This document shows, in pieces, positions 11,441 to 20,984 of a stretch of DNA of 64,000 nt. Made by a program: the position numbers and the translations under genes. How positions within the stretch are numbered: the stretch's first letter is position 1; the number at the start of each line of letters is the position of its first letter. A model generated the notes under the pieces. It saw only the letters and a program-made list of their open reading frames with translations, had not been told where the DNA came from and did no database searches. The stretch is from Anthoceros angustus (taxonomy: Eukaryota > Streptophyta > Anthocerotopsida > Anthocerotales > Anthocerotaceae), in contig VJWM01000025.1 in assembly GCA_010909165.1 (NCBI GenBank), forward strand, positions 496,001 to 560,000. Reading direction: 5' to 3'.

Positions 11441-11829
11441 TCTGCAAGTGTGGAGCTGTATGCATGTGTGTTCCTAAGGATATCGATGCAAGTGTGGGTT
11501 TGCGCATATAGGAGCTGGATTTTTAGCGCATGGCCTTGACGGCCGTAGACGCCATGCCCACGCCCATGTTCACTCGCTTCCGGGAGCCAAGATGCTTGCC
11601 TCCAAGCCCTCGAAGATGTATTTTCTAGCAGGTCGTGGCTGGGCAAGACTTCCAACTGTACATGATGCACGAGGAACTAGACAAGATGGTGGCGGTCGAT
11701 TTGAGCGCAACACCTGGGGCCGGGGCTTGGAGGTGGCTTCCCTCCTGGCCCTACGAGCATTTTGTGTACAAGACCTTCACTATGTGGATCCTTGGCTCGA
11801 CTTGGGGAGCTGGAACCGAGTGTAGGAAC
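11441..11829 (+). pseudogene. F-box/kelch-like C-terminal fragment (plus strand)
   Basis: Only the last 110 or so residues of the F-box family are left. They include TAVDAMPTPMF (matching TAVDAMPASIF in the intact gene), VVAGQDFQLYMMHEELDKMV, TPGAGAWRWLPSWPYEHF, and DLGSWNRV before a stop at about 11,825. The frame changes several times. The fragment lies directly downstream of the PPR fragment on the same strand. This pairing does not occur in the two larger duplicates, where F-box and PPR are separate units. Confidence 0.78.
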
Positions 11830-12019
11830 ATGTATCAGTTTAACTGTCCGCTGCCAGCAATATTTTGTAGACTCAGAGGCTGACCCTGGGATTCGGAGGC
11901 CCGCCTGAACTGATGTTCTCTGGTCTTCTTTCCATTTCAAGAGCTGCTGAGTCATTCTTGTAAGATGTTGCAATCTAATACTCTTTATGTTCTTCGCTTG
12001 GCAATCCAGATCTGATTCC

Positions 12020-12270
12020 CGCCTGTTTAGACATGACGATGTGACTGCACAGGAACGTGTCTGCCTTCTGGAACCCGTTCTTCACCGTAGTGCCAGCTAT
12101 GTTAACCAGGGTGCTGAGAACAGGACCTTTCTTCACCACACATTTATTCAGGACACACTAAAAGATCACGACGATCGGCCTGAGCAGCACCATAAGTTCC
12201 AAAGTTTCCTCGACTGTGCAGCAGCTGATCCAGGTGGCCCTTAAGACATACCTTGCTCACGGCCTTGCTC
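12020..12270 (-). pseudogene. PPR N-terminal fragment (minus strand)
   Basis: The minus strand resembles the segment of PPR-1 that runs from VSTLCHEG to SDTFLCNH. It reads VSKVCLKGHLDQLL, then QADRRDLLV, CGEERSCSQHPG and finally a GRHVPVQSH-type frame, with stops between. Similarity is clearer in DNA than in protein, for example GGAACGTGTCTGCCTTCTGG against the PPR-1 equivalent. It is a short relic, not a gene. Confidence 0.6.
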
Positions 12271-12292
12271 ACGGCTCACGACATACGTGAGC

Positions 12293-12505
12293 CCGATTTG
12301 AGCCCGATTGGGCAGTCATCCTAGTCTAGTAAAAAAATAACAATCTTTGAGCCCGGTTGGGCAGTCGTCCTAGTCTAGTAAAAAAATAACAATCTTTGAG
12401 TGCGGTTGGGCAGTCATCCTAGTCTAGTAAAGCAATCGTCCTAGTTTAGTAAAAAAATAACAATCTTTGAGCCCAGTTGGGTAGTTCGTCCTAGTCTAGT
12501 AAAAG
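12293..12505. repeat. 49-bp minisatellite
   Basis: About four units of roughly 49 bp contain GAGCCCGGTTGGGCAGTC, GTCCTAGTCTAGTAAAAAAA and TAACAATCTTT. The third unit is followed by a short partial unit (AAGCAATCGTCCTAGTTTAG). Confidence 0.9.
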
Positions 12506-13122
12506 TCGTCCCAGTCTACCCGGGCGCCCGAATGTGTGGTCATCGCGCGAGACTCTCTCTGAACAATTATCATCATCCCAGAACTCATGCATCCTTTCCC
12601 CTGAATTATGGGCCCCTCATCGAGCCTTTGCCTTGCTTGGTTCCCTGCCCCATACCTTTCGAAATCTCTTAGCAAATTTGTCGATGCCTGCTCGCCCAAA
12701 AGGATTTGTAGCAACTGTTCCATGCTTCATGATTCAAGCTGTTTGCTATTGTGGCCTTGGCCACTCCCCGTTGCCCCGCTCGTATTCTGTGCATGCCCAC
12801 TTCACGCCTTATCCCAGGCCTCCTCAGTCACAGACGATGGCTTGGGAACCACCTCCCCACATTGTCTCAAATCCTTGGCTGCTCTCTTCAACTTCAGCCG
12901 AAGTGAAAAATTCCGGCCTCTCTGCGCACTAGAAAATTTGTGCTTCAAAATCTCTCGGTTCATCACAGCGGGAAACTCCCTGGTCACTATCCCCATCAGC
13001 TCCTCCCTGAGCTGCATTGCATGTGATGTCCAAGGCTTCAAGATTGTAAGCCGGCTGACACACAAATCCAGAATGCGTCTCTCCAAATCTAGCTTCGTCT
13101 GTCCCAAGACTCCGCCCGTCAC
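12496..13122 (-). pseudogene. Unrecognised, transposon-like protein remnant
   Basis: A minus-strand frame at 13,122-12,802 encodes 106 residues rich in charged helices (DLERRILDLCVSRL, REELMGIVTREFPAVMNREI, RLKLKRAAKDLRQCGEVVP, SSVTEEAWDKA). After a frame change, 12,723-12,496 carries FGRAGIDKFAKRFRK-like and RLNEGPIIQGKGCMSSG-like sequence. The composition resembles helper proteins of plant DNA transposons. A CACTA-type terminus lies about 130 bp away, but I do not recognise a named family. It has no ATG-initiated complete frame. Confidence 0.35.
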
Positions 13123-13246
13123 ATCATCTCAGTCTCCTTGTGATGGTGCACCGGATCCCTCCTCAGCACACACCCTCACTGACAATGCTTGTATCACTGG
13201 CACTCGGTGTGTCCTGAACAAGGAACGGACTATGTTTGCAAGTGCC

Positions 13247-13330
13247 ACTACTAGGAAAAGCATACATTTACTAAGTGCACTTTTACCACAAGCAGTGGTT
13301 TTACTACAGTAGCTTATTTTACTACGACAG
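13247..13330 (+). mobile_element. Possible CACTA-type transposon terminus
   Basis: CACTACTAGGAAAA is the classic terminal motif of CACTA (En/Spm) elements. It is followed by subterminal repeats built on TTTTACTAC and TTTTACCAC. I did not find the opposite terminus in the window, and Ty3/gypsy LTR sequence starts about 100 bp to the right. It would be a truncated end. Confidence 0.5.
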
Positions 13331-13434
13331 TTTCAGGTTCATGTATTCTTCTTAAGTATAGCGAGTGAATTTACAAAGGTTGATTCAGATTTTACAACAA
13401 GGCTTATTTCGCCAAATGGTTTAGCCCTGACATG

Positions 13435-14109
13435 TGTCGCACGAGGTAAGCACTTGAATTCATATGAGCACTTCCCCGACCAACAACCAAGCAAACAAAT
13501 CTAATACGCAGGTATGTAGGTGCAAACCAATAACAACAGGAGAGAGTAGCTCGCACGTCGTGGCACAAACACACTCTCCCACGAACAACACGCAAATTCC
13601 TCACACATCGCCTCGAGTCATAGCTTTGGCCTCCTCACAACGCCTTGCATTGCATATCTAGAGGACAAGCTATGATCCGAGCTTGTCCTCAATGGAAGGG
13701 TCTATATATACTAGACTGGCATCGGCATATTCCTAAGATATCCTATTGGCATCAAGATATTTAAATATCCTAAGAATACACTATAATATGCAAGGAATAT
13801 GCCAAAGCATATTACTTGAGCTTATCCACTTAGCTATTGTATCCTAAGAATACACTATAATATGCAAGGAATATGCCAAAGCATATTACTTGAGCTTATC
13901 CACTTAGCTATTGCTAACCATGTTTAATTAACACTAATCAATGCTTAATTAACATAAGCACTTTAGATTAATTAACACTAATCAATGCTTAATTAACATA
14001 AGCACTTTAGATTAATTAACACTAATTACTTACTTAAAGATAAGTAATTAGATTAATTAATGCTAATCAAACACTAAACCCAAGTGCAGATTAGTATCAC
14101 GGCATGTCC
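13435..14109 (-). repeat. Ty3/gypsy LTR (left, minus)
   Basis: About 675 bp, bounded by TGTC/GACA-type ends. It matches 17,775-18,456 in inverted orientation. Inside are direct repeats (the block with AAGTGGATAAGCTCAAGTAA and GCATATTATAGTGTATTCTT, read on the minus strand, is present twice) and TTAATTAA-rich repeats. A TATA-like TATATATAGACCC lies before the transcribed part. A 90-bp piece of the LTR tail also lies between the polypurine tract and the LTR start (14,110-14,200). Confidence 0.75.
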
Positions 14110-14260
14110 GCGAGGTAAGCACTTGAATTCATATAAGCACTTCCTCGACCAACAACCAAGCAAACAAATCTAATACGCAGTATATAGGTGCAAACCAATC
14201 CCCGATAATGTGAGACTCCAAGTCAAACATTATCATTAGTAGAACTACATACGTCGCACC

Positions 14261-15465
14261 TCATGTAGTGCATTGTGCACAAAACCAATCTTCCTGAATG
14301 TCGTCAAGAGGTGGTTGAACACAAAACATGTGGTATCCCCTATTGCACCGATCACAAAGAAGCATTACATCATCATCATCGACGTCCACAAAACCGACAC
14401 TCCAAGTCTTTGGGTGGGCGCCACATTGTAGGCCGTAGTTGAGGGTCCAAATTGGGTAAGTGGCATGGTGCGCAGTTCTTGAGGTGATCCTTCCATCTTG
14501 ACCATCGGATCCTTGAGCTCAAGCACTCCATCTTTGCCTACTCGCACGACCCGCAAGATGACTCTGCTGGTGGATACCTCCAAGGTGTTGCCTGGCTTCC
14601 GATGCAGGTAGACATAATCTCCAACTTCGAACTTGCGCACCTTGGGTTTCCATGTCCCTCCTCGTGTGTAAGCATAGCGCAGTTGATCCATGTGTTGCGC
14701 TATGGCAAGGTTCTCCATTGCCATGGGCATGATCCGTTTGAAAAGCTCTGCCCGCCTTTCCAGGTCTCGTAGGCAATCATCCGGATTGCGCCAATTTACT
14801 GGTGCTTGTAGCCTTGCTTGCCTCACGTTTGGCAAAAATGGTTGTCGCCCATACAACAAGTAGTATGGTGAAAAATTGCTCAAGGCTTGATTGCTCACCT
14901 GCACTAGCACTAGGTATGGCATCCCTTCATCCCATGTCTTGGTCATTTGTGAGACAATATTTGCAAGGCCGCTTGAAGGTGCACCAAGCGTTCAGCAAGT
15001 CCATCGGCTTGAGGATGATCTCTCGGCGTCGTCGATGATCAATCAAGCTCTGTCAAGCAAGTCTTGAAATTCCCCACAATTCTTTGCCACAGTCGGTGAG
15101 AACCTCGCACATGCTCCATATCGACTAAGAACGGAAGCCAAGAACGCCTTCTTGGTAAGCCGAGAGTCACGCTTGGGTAAGATGGCAACCTCGCACCACT
15201 TGCTGAAATGCTCCACCATTAGCATGACATGCTTGTTTCCGATCTGGCGTCTCGGCATGTCCGGCATGAGATCCACACTCCACAGAAGAGTCCTCGGATC
15301 GGCAGAGTGAAGCACAACATCATTGGTGAACCTTGCCTTCACTCGATCGCACACTCTACATTCTGCGACCACCTTTCCACATCTCCATACATCCTTGCCC
15401 AAAAGTGTGTGGGCTGAGCATCTGTAGGTGCGCTTAGCACCAAAATGCCCTAAGCCTTCATGCAC
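14261..15465 (-). pseudogene. Ty3/gypsy integrase with PHD finger
   Basis: 15,465-15,330 gives the HHCC zinc-binding end (HEGLGHFGAKRTY, AECRVCDRVKARF). 15,300-15,070 gives the core with its first Asp (LWSVDLMPDMP) and a degraded second Asp region near 15,100. 14,946-14,780 carries NFSPYYLLYGRQPFLP. 14,700-14,500 carries KVRKFEVGDYVYLHRKPG, the SH3-like C-terminal domain. At the end, ECRFCG, a one-base frame change, MLLCDRCNRGYHMFCVQPPL and DWFCAQC complete a C4HC3 PHD finger, then TGA at 14,261-14,263. The PHD finger would be expected to read histone H3 tails and bias integration, by analogy with chromodomains. That function is inference. Confidence 0.8.
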
Positions 15466-15477
15466 AGGTGATGAGTC

Positions 15478-16564
15478 TCACCCGGTCCTCCGGCTTGGGT
15501 ACAATTCTATCTCCTCAGAATCACGGACATACATTATGTCCTCCTTCCAATAATCGAGCCACCTTCTCGCGTAGCTTGGCCCGCTCGAGATGAAAGCCCT
15601 TGTGGCAATTCCCCAGACCTTAGGAAGGTCACCGCTATTGCATCCGCCCAGATGTCCCGGCGGACTCTGCATACAAAGCGATGAGTGGAGGGTCTTCAGC
15701 ATCCTCATGCAGCATGGCCAACATGGTATCTGGACTACTCTCCCCCCCAGCCGGTTGCTCGTCATCTGAATCTTGCCTGGCCCCTGTAGTGTCTTCGTTA
15801 CGAGGTAGAGGATTCCTTGACAACCCATCAGCATTAGAGTGAACTCTACCTGCTCGGTGTTCGATGACAAAGTCATACTCCTGGAGAATGAGAGCCCACC
15901 TCGCCAGCTTTCCTGTAAGCTTGCCGTTCGTCATCAACCAGTGCAAGGGTTGATGGTCAGTGATCAGTCGAAACTGATGTCCAAACAAGTATGGACGAAA
16001 GTGTCCGACTGCCCACACTGCTGCAAGACATTCTCCTTCATAGGCAGAGTAGTTGGACTCCGCCTGGTTGTTGCTCCGACTGGCATAAGCAATGACATGT
16101 TCCTCTTCTTTGTCATTGATCTGCGCCAAGACTGCCCCTATGCCGTACTTGCTCCAATCAGTGTAAAGTACGAATGGCTTACTGAAGTCTGGATGACCAA
16201 GAATTGGCGAGCTCATGAGTCTACCCTTCAACTCCATGAAAGCCGACTCCTCCTCTTGAGTCCAACGCCAAGTCACCAACTTCTTCAACAAGTCATTCAA
16301 TGGCCGCGCAATCCTGCTCATCCGCGGAATGAACTTCCTGTAGTAACACCAACCCAAGAATGCCCTCAACTTGAGATGTCGTTTGGCACAGGAATGCGCG
16401 ATTGCCTCCACCTTGGTGGCATGCGGCGAGATCCCGTCAGGCGTGATCCAATGACCCAAGTACAACACCTTGTCCTCTCCAAATCGACACTTCCTTGGAT
16501 GGGCCTTCAACCCACAGGCTGCCAGTCTAGCAAAGACTGCTTTCCAGGTCTCGTAGGCAATCAT
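15478..16564 (-). pseudogene. Ty3/gypsy RT thumb and RNase H
   Basis: 309 open codons, the longest intact piece of this element. VFARLAACGLKAHPRKCRFG and YLGHWITPDGI belong to the RT palm/thumb, and GWCYYRKFIPRMSRIARPLN follows. RNase H has VLYTDWSKYGIGAVLAQ, AYEGECLAAVWAV and LITDHQPLHWL, which carry the acidic catalytic residues. The domain ends with EHRAGRVHSNADGLSRNPLP. The frame stops after an acidic linker near 15,635 and continues in another frame to about 15,478. At 16,540-16,564 the RT start is fused to integrase sequence, so the N-terminal palm with YxDD has been lost. Confidence 0.88.
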
Positions 16565-17205
16565 CCGGATTGCGCCAATCCACTGGTGCTTGTAGCCTTG
16601 CTTGCCTCACGTTTGGCAAAAATGGTTGTCGCCCATACAACAAGTAGTATGGCGAAAAATTGCTCAAGGTCGCTTGATTGCTCACTGCACTAGCACTAGG
16701 TATGGCATCCCTTCATCCATGTCTTGGGTCATTTGTGAGACAATACTTTTGCAAGGCCCGCTTGAAGGTGCACCAAGCGTTCGACAAGTCCATCGGCGAG
16801 GATGATCTCTCGGCGTCGTCGATGATCAATCAAGCTCTGTCAAGCAAGTCTTGAAATTCCCCACGAATTCTTTGCCACAGTCGGTGAGAACCTCGCACAT
16901 GCTTCATATCGACTAGAGCGGAAGCCAAGAGCGCCCGGTCAGGAGTCACGCTTGGGTAAGATGGCAACCTCGCACCACTTGCTTTGAAATGCTCCACCAT
17001 TAGCATGACATGCTTGTTTCAGTCTGGCTGGCATGTCGGCATGAGATCCACACTCCACAGCAGAAGAGTCCTCGGATCGGCGGTGAAGCACAACATCATT
17101 GGTCGTGAACCTTGCCTTCACTCGATCGCACACTCTACATTCTGCGACTAGCCTTTCCACATCTCCATACATCCTTGCCCAGAAGTGTGTGGGCCTGAGC
17201 ATGCT
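16540..17205 (-). repeat. Displaced second copy of integrase segment
   Basis: Corresponds to 14,760-15,425 in the same orientation but with many 1-8-nt gaps, for example GGCTTGAGGATGATC against GGCGAGGATGATC. It lies upstream of RT on the minus strand, which no functional Ty3/gypsy pol does. The junction with RT is at the shared sequence TTTCCAGGTCTCGTAGGCAA. Confidence 0.85.
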
Positions 17206-17210
17206 GTTTA

Positions 17211-18456
17211 CACACGAGGAGGAACATGGAAACCCAAGGTGCGCAAGTTCGAAGTTGGAGATTATGTGTATCTGCATCGGAAGCCAGGCAACACCTTGGA
17301 GGTATCCACCCAGAGTCATCTTGGTCGTGAGTAGGCAAAGATGGAGTGCTTGAGCTTGAAGGATCCGATGGCGAAGATGGAAGGATCACCTCAAGAACTG
17401 CGCACCATGCCACTTACCCAATTTGGACCCTCAACTTCGGCCTACAATGTGGCGTCCACCCAAAGACTTGGAGTGTTAGGTTTGTGGACGATCGATGATG
17501 ATGTAATGCTTCTTTGTGATCGGTGCAATAGGGATACCACATGTTTTGTGTTCAACCACCTCTTGACGACATTCCAGGAAGATTGGTTTTGTGCACAATG
17601 CACTACATGAGGTGCGACGATGTAGTTCTACTAATGATAATGTTTTGACTTGGAGTCTCACATTATCAGGGGGGGATTGGTTTGCACCTATATATCTGCG
17701 TATTAGATTTGTTTGCTTGGTTGTTGGTCGAGGAAGTGCTTATATGAATTCAAGTGCTTACCTCGTGCGGCAGCTGTCATGCCGTGTGATACTAATCTTT
17801 GCACTTGGGTTTAGTGTTTGATTAGCATTAATTAATCTAATTACTTATCTTTAAGTAAGTAATTAGTGTTAATTAATCTAATATGCTTATGTTAATTAAG
17901 CATTGATTAGTGTTAATTAATCTAAGGTGCTTATGTTAATTAAGCATTGATTAGTGTTAATTAAACATGGTTAGCAATAGCTAAGTGGATAAGCTCAAGT
18001 AATATGCTTTGGCATATTCCTTGCATATTATAGTGTATTCTTAGGATACAATAGCTAAGTGGATAAGCTCAAGTAATATGCTTTGGCATATTCCTTGCAT
18101 ATTATAGTGTATTCTTAGGATATTTCCGGCATACGATGCCAAGAGGATATCTTAGAATATGCCGATGCGGTCTAGTATATATAGACCCTTCCATTGAGAC
18201 AAGCTCGGATCATAGCTTGTCCTCTAGATATGCAATGCAAGGGTGTTGTGAGGAGGCCAAAGCTATGACTCCAAGAACGATGTGTGAGGAATTTGCGTGT
18301 TGTTCTCGTGGGGAGAGTGTGTTTGTGCCACGATGTGCGAGCTACTCCCTCCTGTTGTTATTGGTTTGCACCTATATATCTGCGTATTAGATTTGTTTGC
18401 TTGGTTGTTGGTCGAGGAAGTGCTTATATGAATTCAAGTGCTTACCTCATGCGACA
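17211..18456 (+). mobile_element. Inverted 3' end of a second Ty3/gypsy element
   Basis: The plus strand carries KVRKFEVGDYVYLHRKPG (17,241-17,290), a degraded C-terminal domain, and a PHD finger with MLLCDRCNR, a frameshift and EDWFCAQCTT (to TGA at 17,608-17,610). A purine run AGGGGGGGAT follows at about 17,669-17,680 (polypurine tract), then the LTR at 17,775-18,456. The block mirrors 13,435-14,690 on the opposite strand. Nothing upstream of the integrase C-terminal domain remains. Confidence 0.82.
17775..18456 (+). repeat. Ty3/gypsy LTR (right, plus)
   Basis: 682 bp, TGTCATGCC at the start and GCGACA at the end, inverted relative to 13,435-14,109. TATATATAGACCC at about 18,175-18,187 is the likely core promoter. 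Two tandem copies of a block with AATATGCTTTGGCATATTCC lie at about 17,990-18,120. Confidence 0.75.
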
Positions 18457-18499
18457 CGGAGGAGTTAGAAGAAGCAAACGAAGGCGAACCTCTTAACTG

Positions 18500-19020
18500 G
18501 TAGGACGATTAGTAGGATGACTGGTAGAAGCATTCTTTTTTGGACACTGACATTAACGTGGGACCCATATTTAAGAGGGGGACCCTATTTTGGGGGAGGG
18601 AGTGACTAAGATGACTGGGAGAGGTGGCAGTTGTGAGCTGGACCTTACCTTGTGGGGTCAAAAGTCCGAACTCCCAGTCGCGAATTCCCTCATGGAATCC
18701 GGAGGGTCATTCCGCATTTAAGATGCACATATTTCGAGAGACCGCTCCCCCTATAAAAGGGGAGCCATGTAACCAATTCAATATCAATCCTTGTGGCTCT
18801 TCTCCAGTGTCGTGCCCCGCTGTGTGAGTGCACGACCGACCCCGTTCGCCAGACGGCGCGTTGATGAAGGAGAGCAAGGTTGATCGGAGGGACTGAGCTA
18901 AAGGGGAGGCAGTGCGCTCACCTCTTGACCGGTTTCCTATTTCCTTGTGCAGGTTTCACCTTAGGATTGTTGTGTGCTTGTTGATTGTTGGCATCTTGCA
19001 GGGCACTAACATCAGAGACT
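18500..19020 (+). mobile_element. Possible solo LTR with TATA promoter
   Basis: Noncoding block with a strong core promoter (CCCCCTATAAAAGGGG at 18,747-18,762), a GC-rich transcribed part, and TAACATCAGAG at about 19,008-19,018, which resembles the primer-binding sites used by initiator-Met tRNA. No polyprotein follows. The LTR ends were not defined, so this could equally be a promoter of an unknown gene. Confidence 0.3.
18752..18759 (+). promoter_or_regulatory. TATA box
   Basis: TATAAAAG in a GC-flanked context, about 30 bp upstream of a candidate transcription start in CCATGTAACCAATTCAATAT. It is the clearest RNA polymerase II core promoter in the window. Confidence 0.5.
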
Positions 19021-19253
19021 CATTTGAAGCAACCTATCAGGAGCTTCCTAACCCAAGAGTGCTCACGTTATAGGCAATCTTAGGGCTGCCGGCTTAAGCG
19101 AAAATCCATCGATTTCTGTCACTCTAGGCGTTGGTGCTGTAAGAGCGACTTGAGAGTTTGCTGAGAATAGACCTAGTAGATGGTTGTGGAAGGAGGTATG
19201 AGATTGAGTTATTGGGTTATTGTCGTCGTATTGTTTTTCTGTGGTCTTAGAAG

Positions 19254-19661
19254 TTAGAGGAACTTGGAAGGCTCGATTTGGGGCCGTGGGCCATAATCTC
19301 CATCAAGCAACGCCCCATCTCCATGAGCTTCCTCTTGAAATCCTCTCCCGGCTCGAGCAGCTTGGATCATGTCCAGGAGCCGGCTCATGCTAGTGTCTAT
19401 CCTCACCACCTCCGTGAGAAAGGACGTCAATTTCGTTTGCTTCCTCTGCCATCCGATCTCCATGGCCACCCTGTCCAGCAAGTCCAAACGAGGCGCAGCC
19501 CACATGATTGACGGCTGATCCGGGATGGACAGCTCATGAGCAGGCTCAAGCTCTTTGACTAGGGCATCGAATCTTGTTGACCACTCAATTTCGGCACACA
19601 CCGTTCTAGCAGCTCGGACCATCATAGGCATGTACTTTGAACAGTGAGATGACAAGCGCAT
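19254..19661 (-). CDS. Hypothetical ORF, 135 codons
   Basis: ATG-initiated minus-strand frame, predicted mostly helical (FDALVKELEPAHELS, RLDLLDRVAMEIGWQRKQTK, TSMSRLLDMIQAARAGRG). I do not recognise a family. A segment around its start (SKYMPMMVRAARTVCAEIEW) is repeated about 680 bp to the right (KSMPDMVWACQNGVCAELEW-like at 20,260-20,335), so the region contains an internal duplication. It may be an exon or a transposon-derived frame. Coding status is uncertain. Confidence 0.3.
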   Translation of the reverse strand: MRLSSHCSKYMPMMVRAARTVCAEIEWSTRFDALVKELEPAHELSIPDQPSIMWAAPRLDLLDRVAMEIGWQRKQTKLTSFLTEVVRIDTSMSRLLDMIQAARAGRGFQEEAHGDGALLDGDYGPRPQIEPSKFL

Positions 19662-19973
19662 TTACTACTAGACGATGGGTTTTCCATACACATGTACATC
19701 GTCTCTCCCTTGGCCGCTATATGAAACGCCGACAGGAATTGACTCATAGTCCGGACTTCCCGCTCAATCCAATGGCTGGAATTTCGCCTAATCCTTCATC
19801 GCCCGCTACCCGGTCGCTGAGAACGCCTGTGCGATTTTCTTCCATCATGTTTTCGCTCTGGTGGGAATGGAGCTCAAACCCCGGATATGGCAGCCGACTG
19901 AATTAGCACATTATCATTGGATTTATAGCCTTTTCCTTCCTTGGATATCGGTGATAATAGGACTTAATTACCC

Positions 19974-20165
19974 TAAACCCTAAACCTCAAGCTAGCATAT
20001 TCCATGCGAATCCTGAAGCCCAAGGTTACATTAACCAAACCCTAACCCTCATCCAACCTATTCAACTCGATTTCCGAAGGCCAAGGTTAATTTAACCAAA
20101 CCCTAATCCTCGGCCGGCTTATTTTGTGCGATACCCGAAGACCAAGGTTACTTTAGCCTAAACTC
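19974..20165. repeat. 61-bp array with telomere-like CCCTAAA motifs
   Basis: About three units of 61 bp, each with CCCTAA-type motifs and a CCGAAGNCCAAGG block (20,012, 20,073 and 20,134, exactly 61 bp apart). ACCCTAAACCCTAAACC at the left end matches the plant telomere heptamer. The array is interstitial and degenerate, not a chromosome end. Confidence 0.8.
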
Positions 20166-20333
20166 TAACTCAGGTTTTCTGTGGGATGACCGGAGTTAGG
20201 GTTAGTGACTCGAGGTTCCTTAGTCTACATATGCTACCATGCATATGTATTTGGTTGACCACTCAAATGTTGTTGACCACTCAAGTTCCGCACACACCGT
20301 TCTAGCACGCCCAGACCATATCAGGCATGGACT

Positions 20334-20969
20334 TTGTCACGCGGGCTTTTCTGAAGTAACGAATGTCCTGAACAGAACCAATGTAGTCGGCCGCGTGGCA
20401 AGCATTCCTTGGTGCCAGTTGGGCATAAAAGGGAGCACTGCCTCTTGGCAACAAAGGAATTCGGCCTTGCACGCCACAGGCCTTTGTGCGGATTGTGAGT
20501 TTGGAGCGTGCCTCCTCGCAGTTGTGTCCGCCTCTTGGCATGCCAGGAATTCGGCCTCGCATACCACATGCCTTTGTGCGAAGCCCAAATTTGAAGCGTA
20601 CCTCCTCTTTATTGCGCGCGCTGCTGGCTGGATTATTGCCATCGAATCTGGTTGTGCCTCTTCTTCCAGGATTCCGCATTTCTTCAATAATGTCTGGAGG
20701 AGGTGATCCCAGGAACTTGGATGGCTAGGCGGCAGAGTGCCTGGAAATTTATCGGCAAACGTGGAAGCAAGCTTGGGTGAATCGGAGGCTTCCTGAGCGC
20801 GACCCACACATGATCGATGAGATCGCAGACTGGCTGATGCCTCTTCAAACTCCAGGAGCAAGTGAATGAATTGTTTCGTATGTTGATTGCCAGCAGGACG
20901 CAGCTGGTGGATGTGTTGGGCAGCTCCAAATGGCTCTTCTGAAAGTGTGGCAAGCAGAAGTAGAGATAA
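20334..20969 (-). CDS. Hypothetical ORF, open for about 210 codons
   Basis: Open without an upstream ATG, from TLSEEPFGAAQHIHQLRPAG and FIHLLLEFEEASASLRS to an end rich in Cys, Ala and Gln. The last third is a tandem duplication of about 27 residues: RHVVCEAEFLACQEA and RPVACKAEFLCCQEA, each preceded by RR-x-APN/ASN-type sequence. The first part looks like an exon (well-behaved amphipathic helices). The second looks like repeat expansion. I do not recognise a family. It lies between two inverted sets of the CCTTGGYCTTCGG motif. Confidence 0.35.
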
Positions 20970-20984
20970 CTAGACACTAGCTCC

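Larger units (their letters stand above)
13435..17210 (-). mobile_element. Rearranged Ty3/gypsy element with C-terminal PHD finger
   Basis: Minus-strand element. From its 5' side it has a displaced integrase segment (17,205-16,540), the end of RT plus RNase H (16,564-15,635), integrase (15,465-14,365), a PHD finger (to 14,261), and one LTR (14,109-13,435). Gag, protease and the 5' part of RT including the YxDD box are missing. The order is abnormal, because a second copy of part of the integrase precedes RT. The element meets a second, oppositely oriented 3' end at about 17,210. Confidence 0.85.

Noticed and set aside
19970-20165. Chromosome-end telomere
   Set aside because: Only short degenerate CCCTAAA copies inside a 61-bp array, flanked by normal sequence on both sides.
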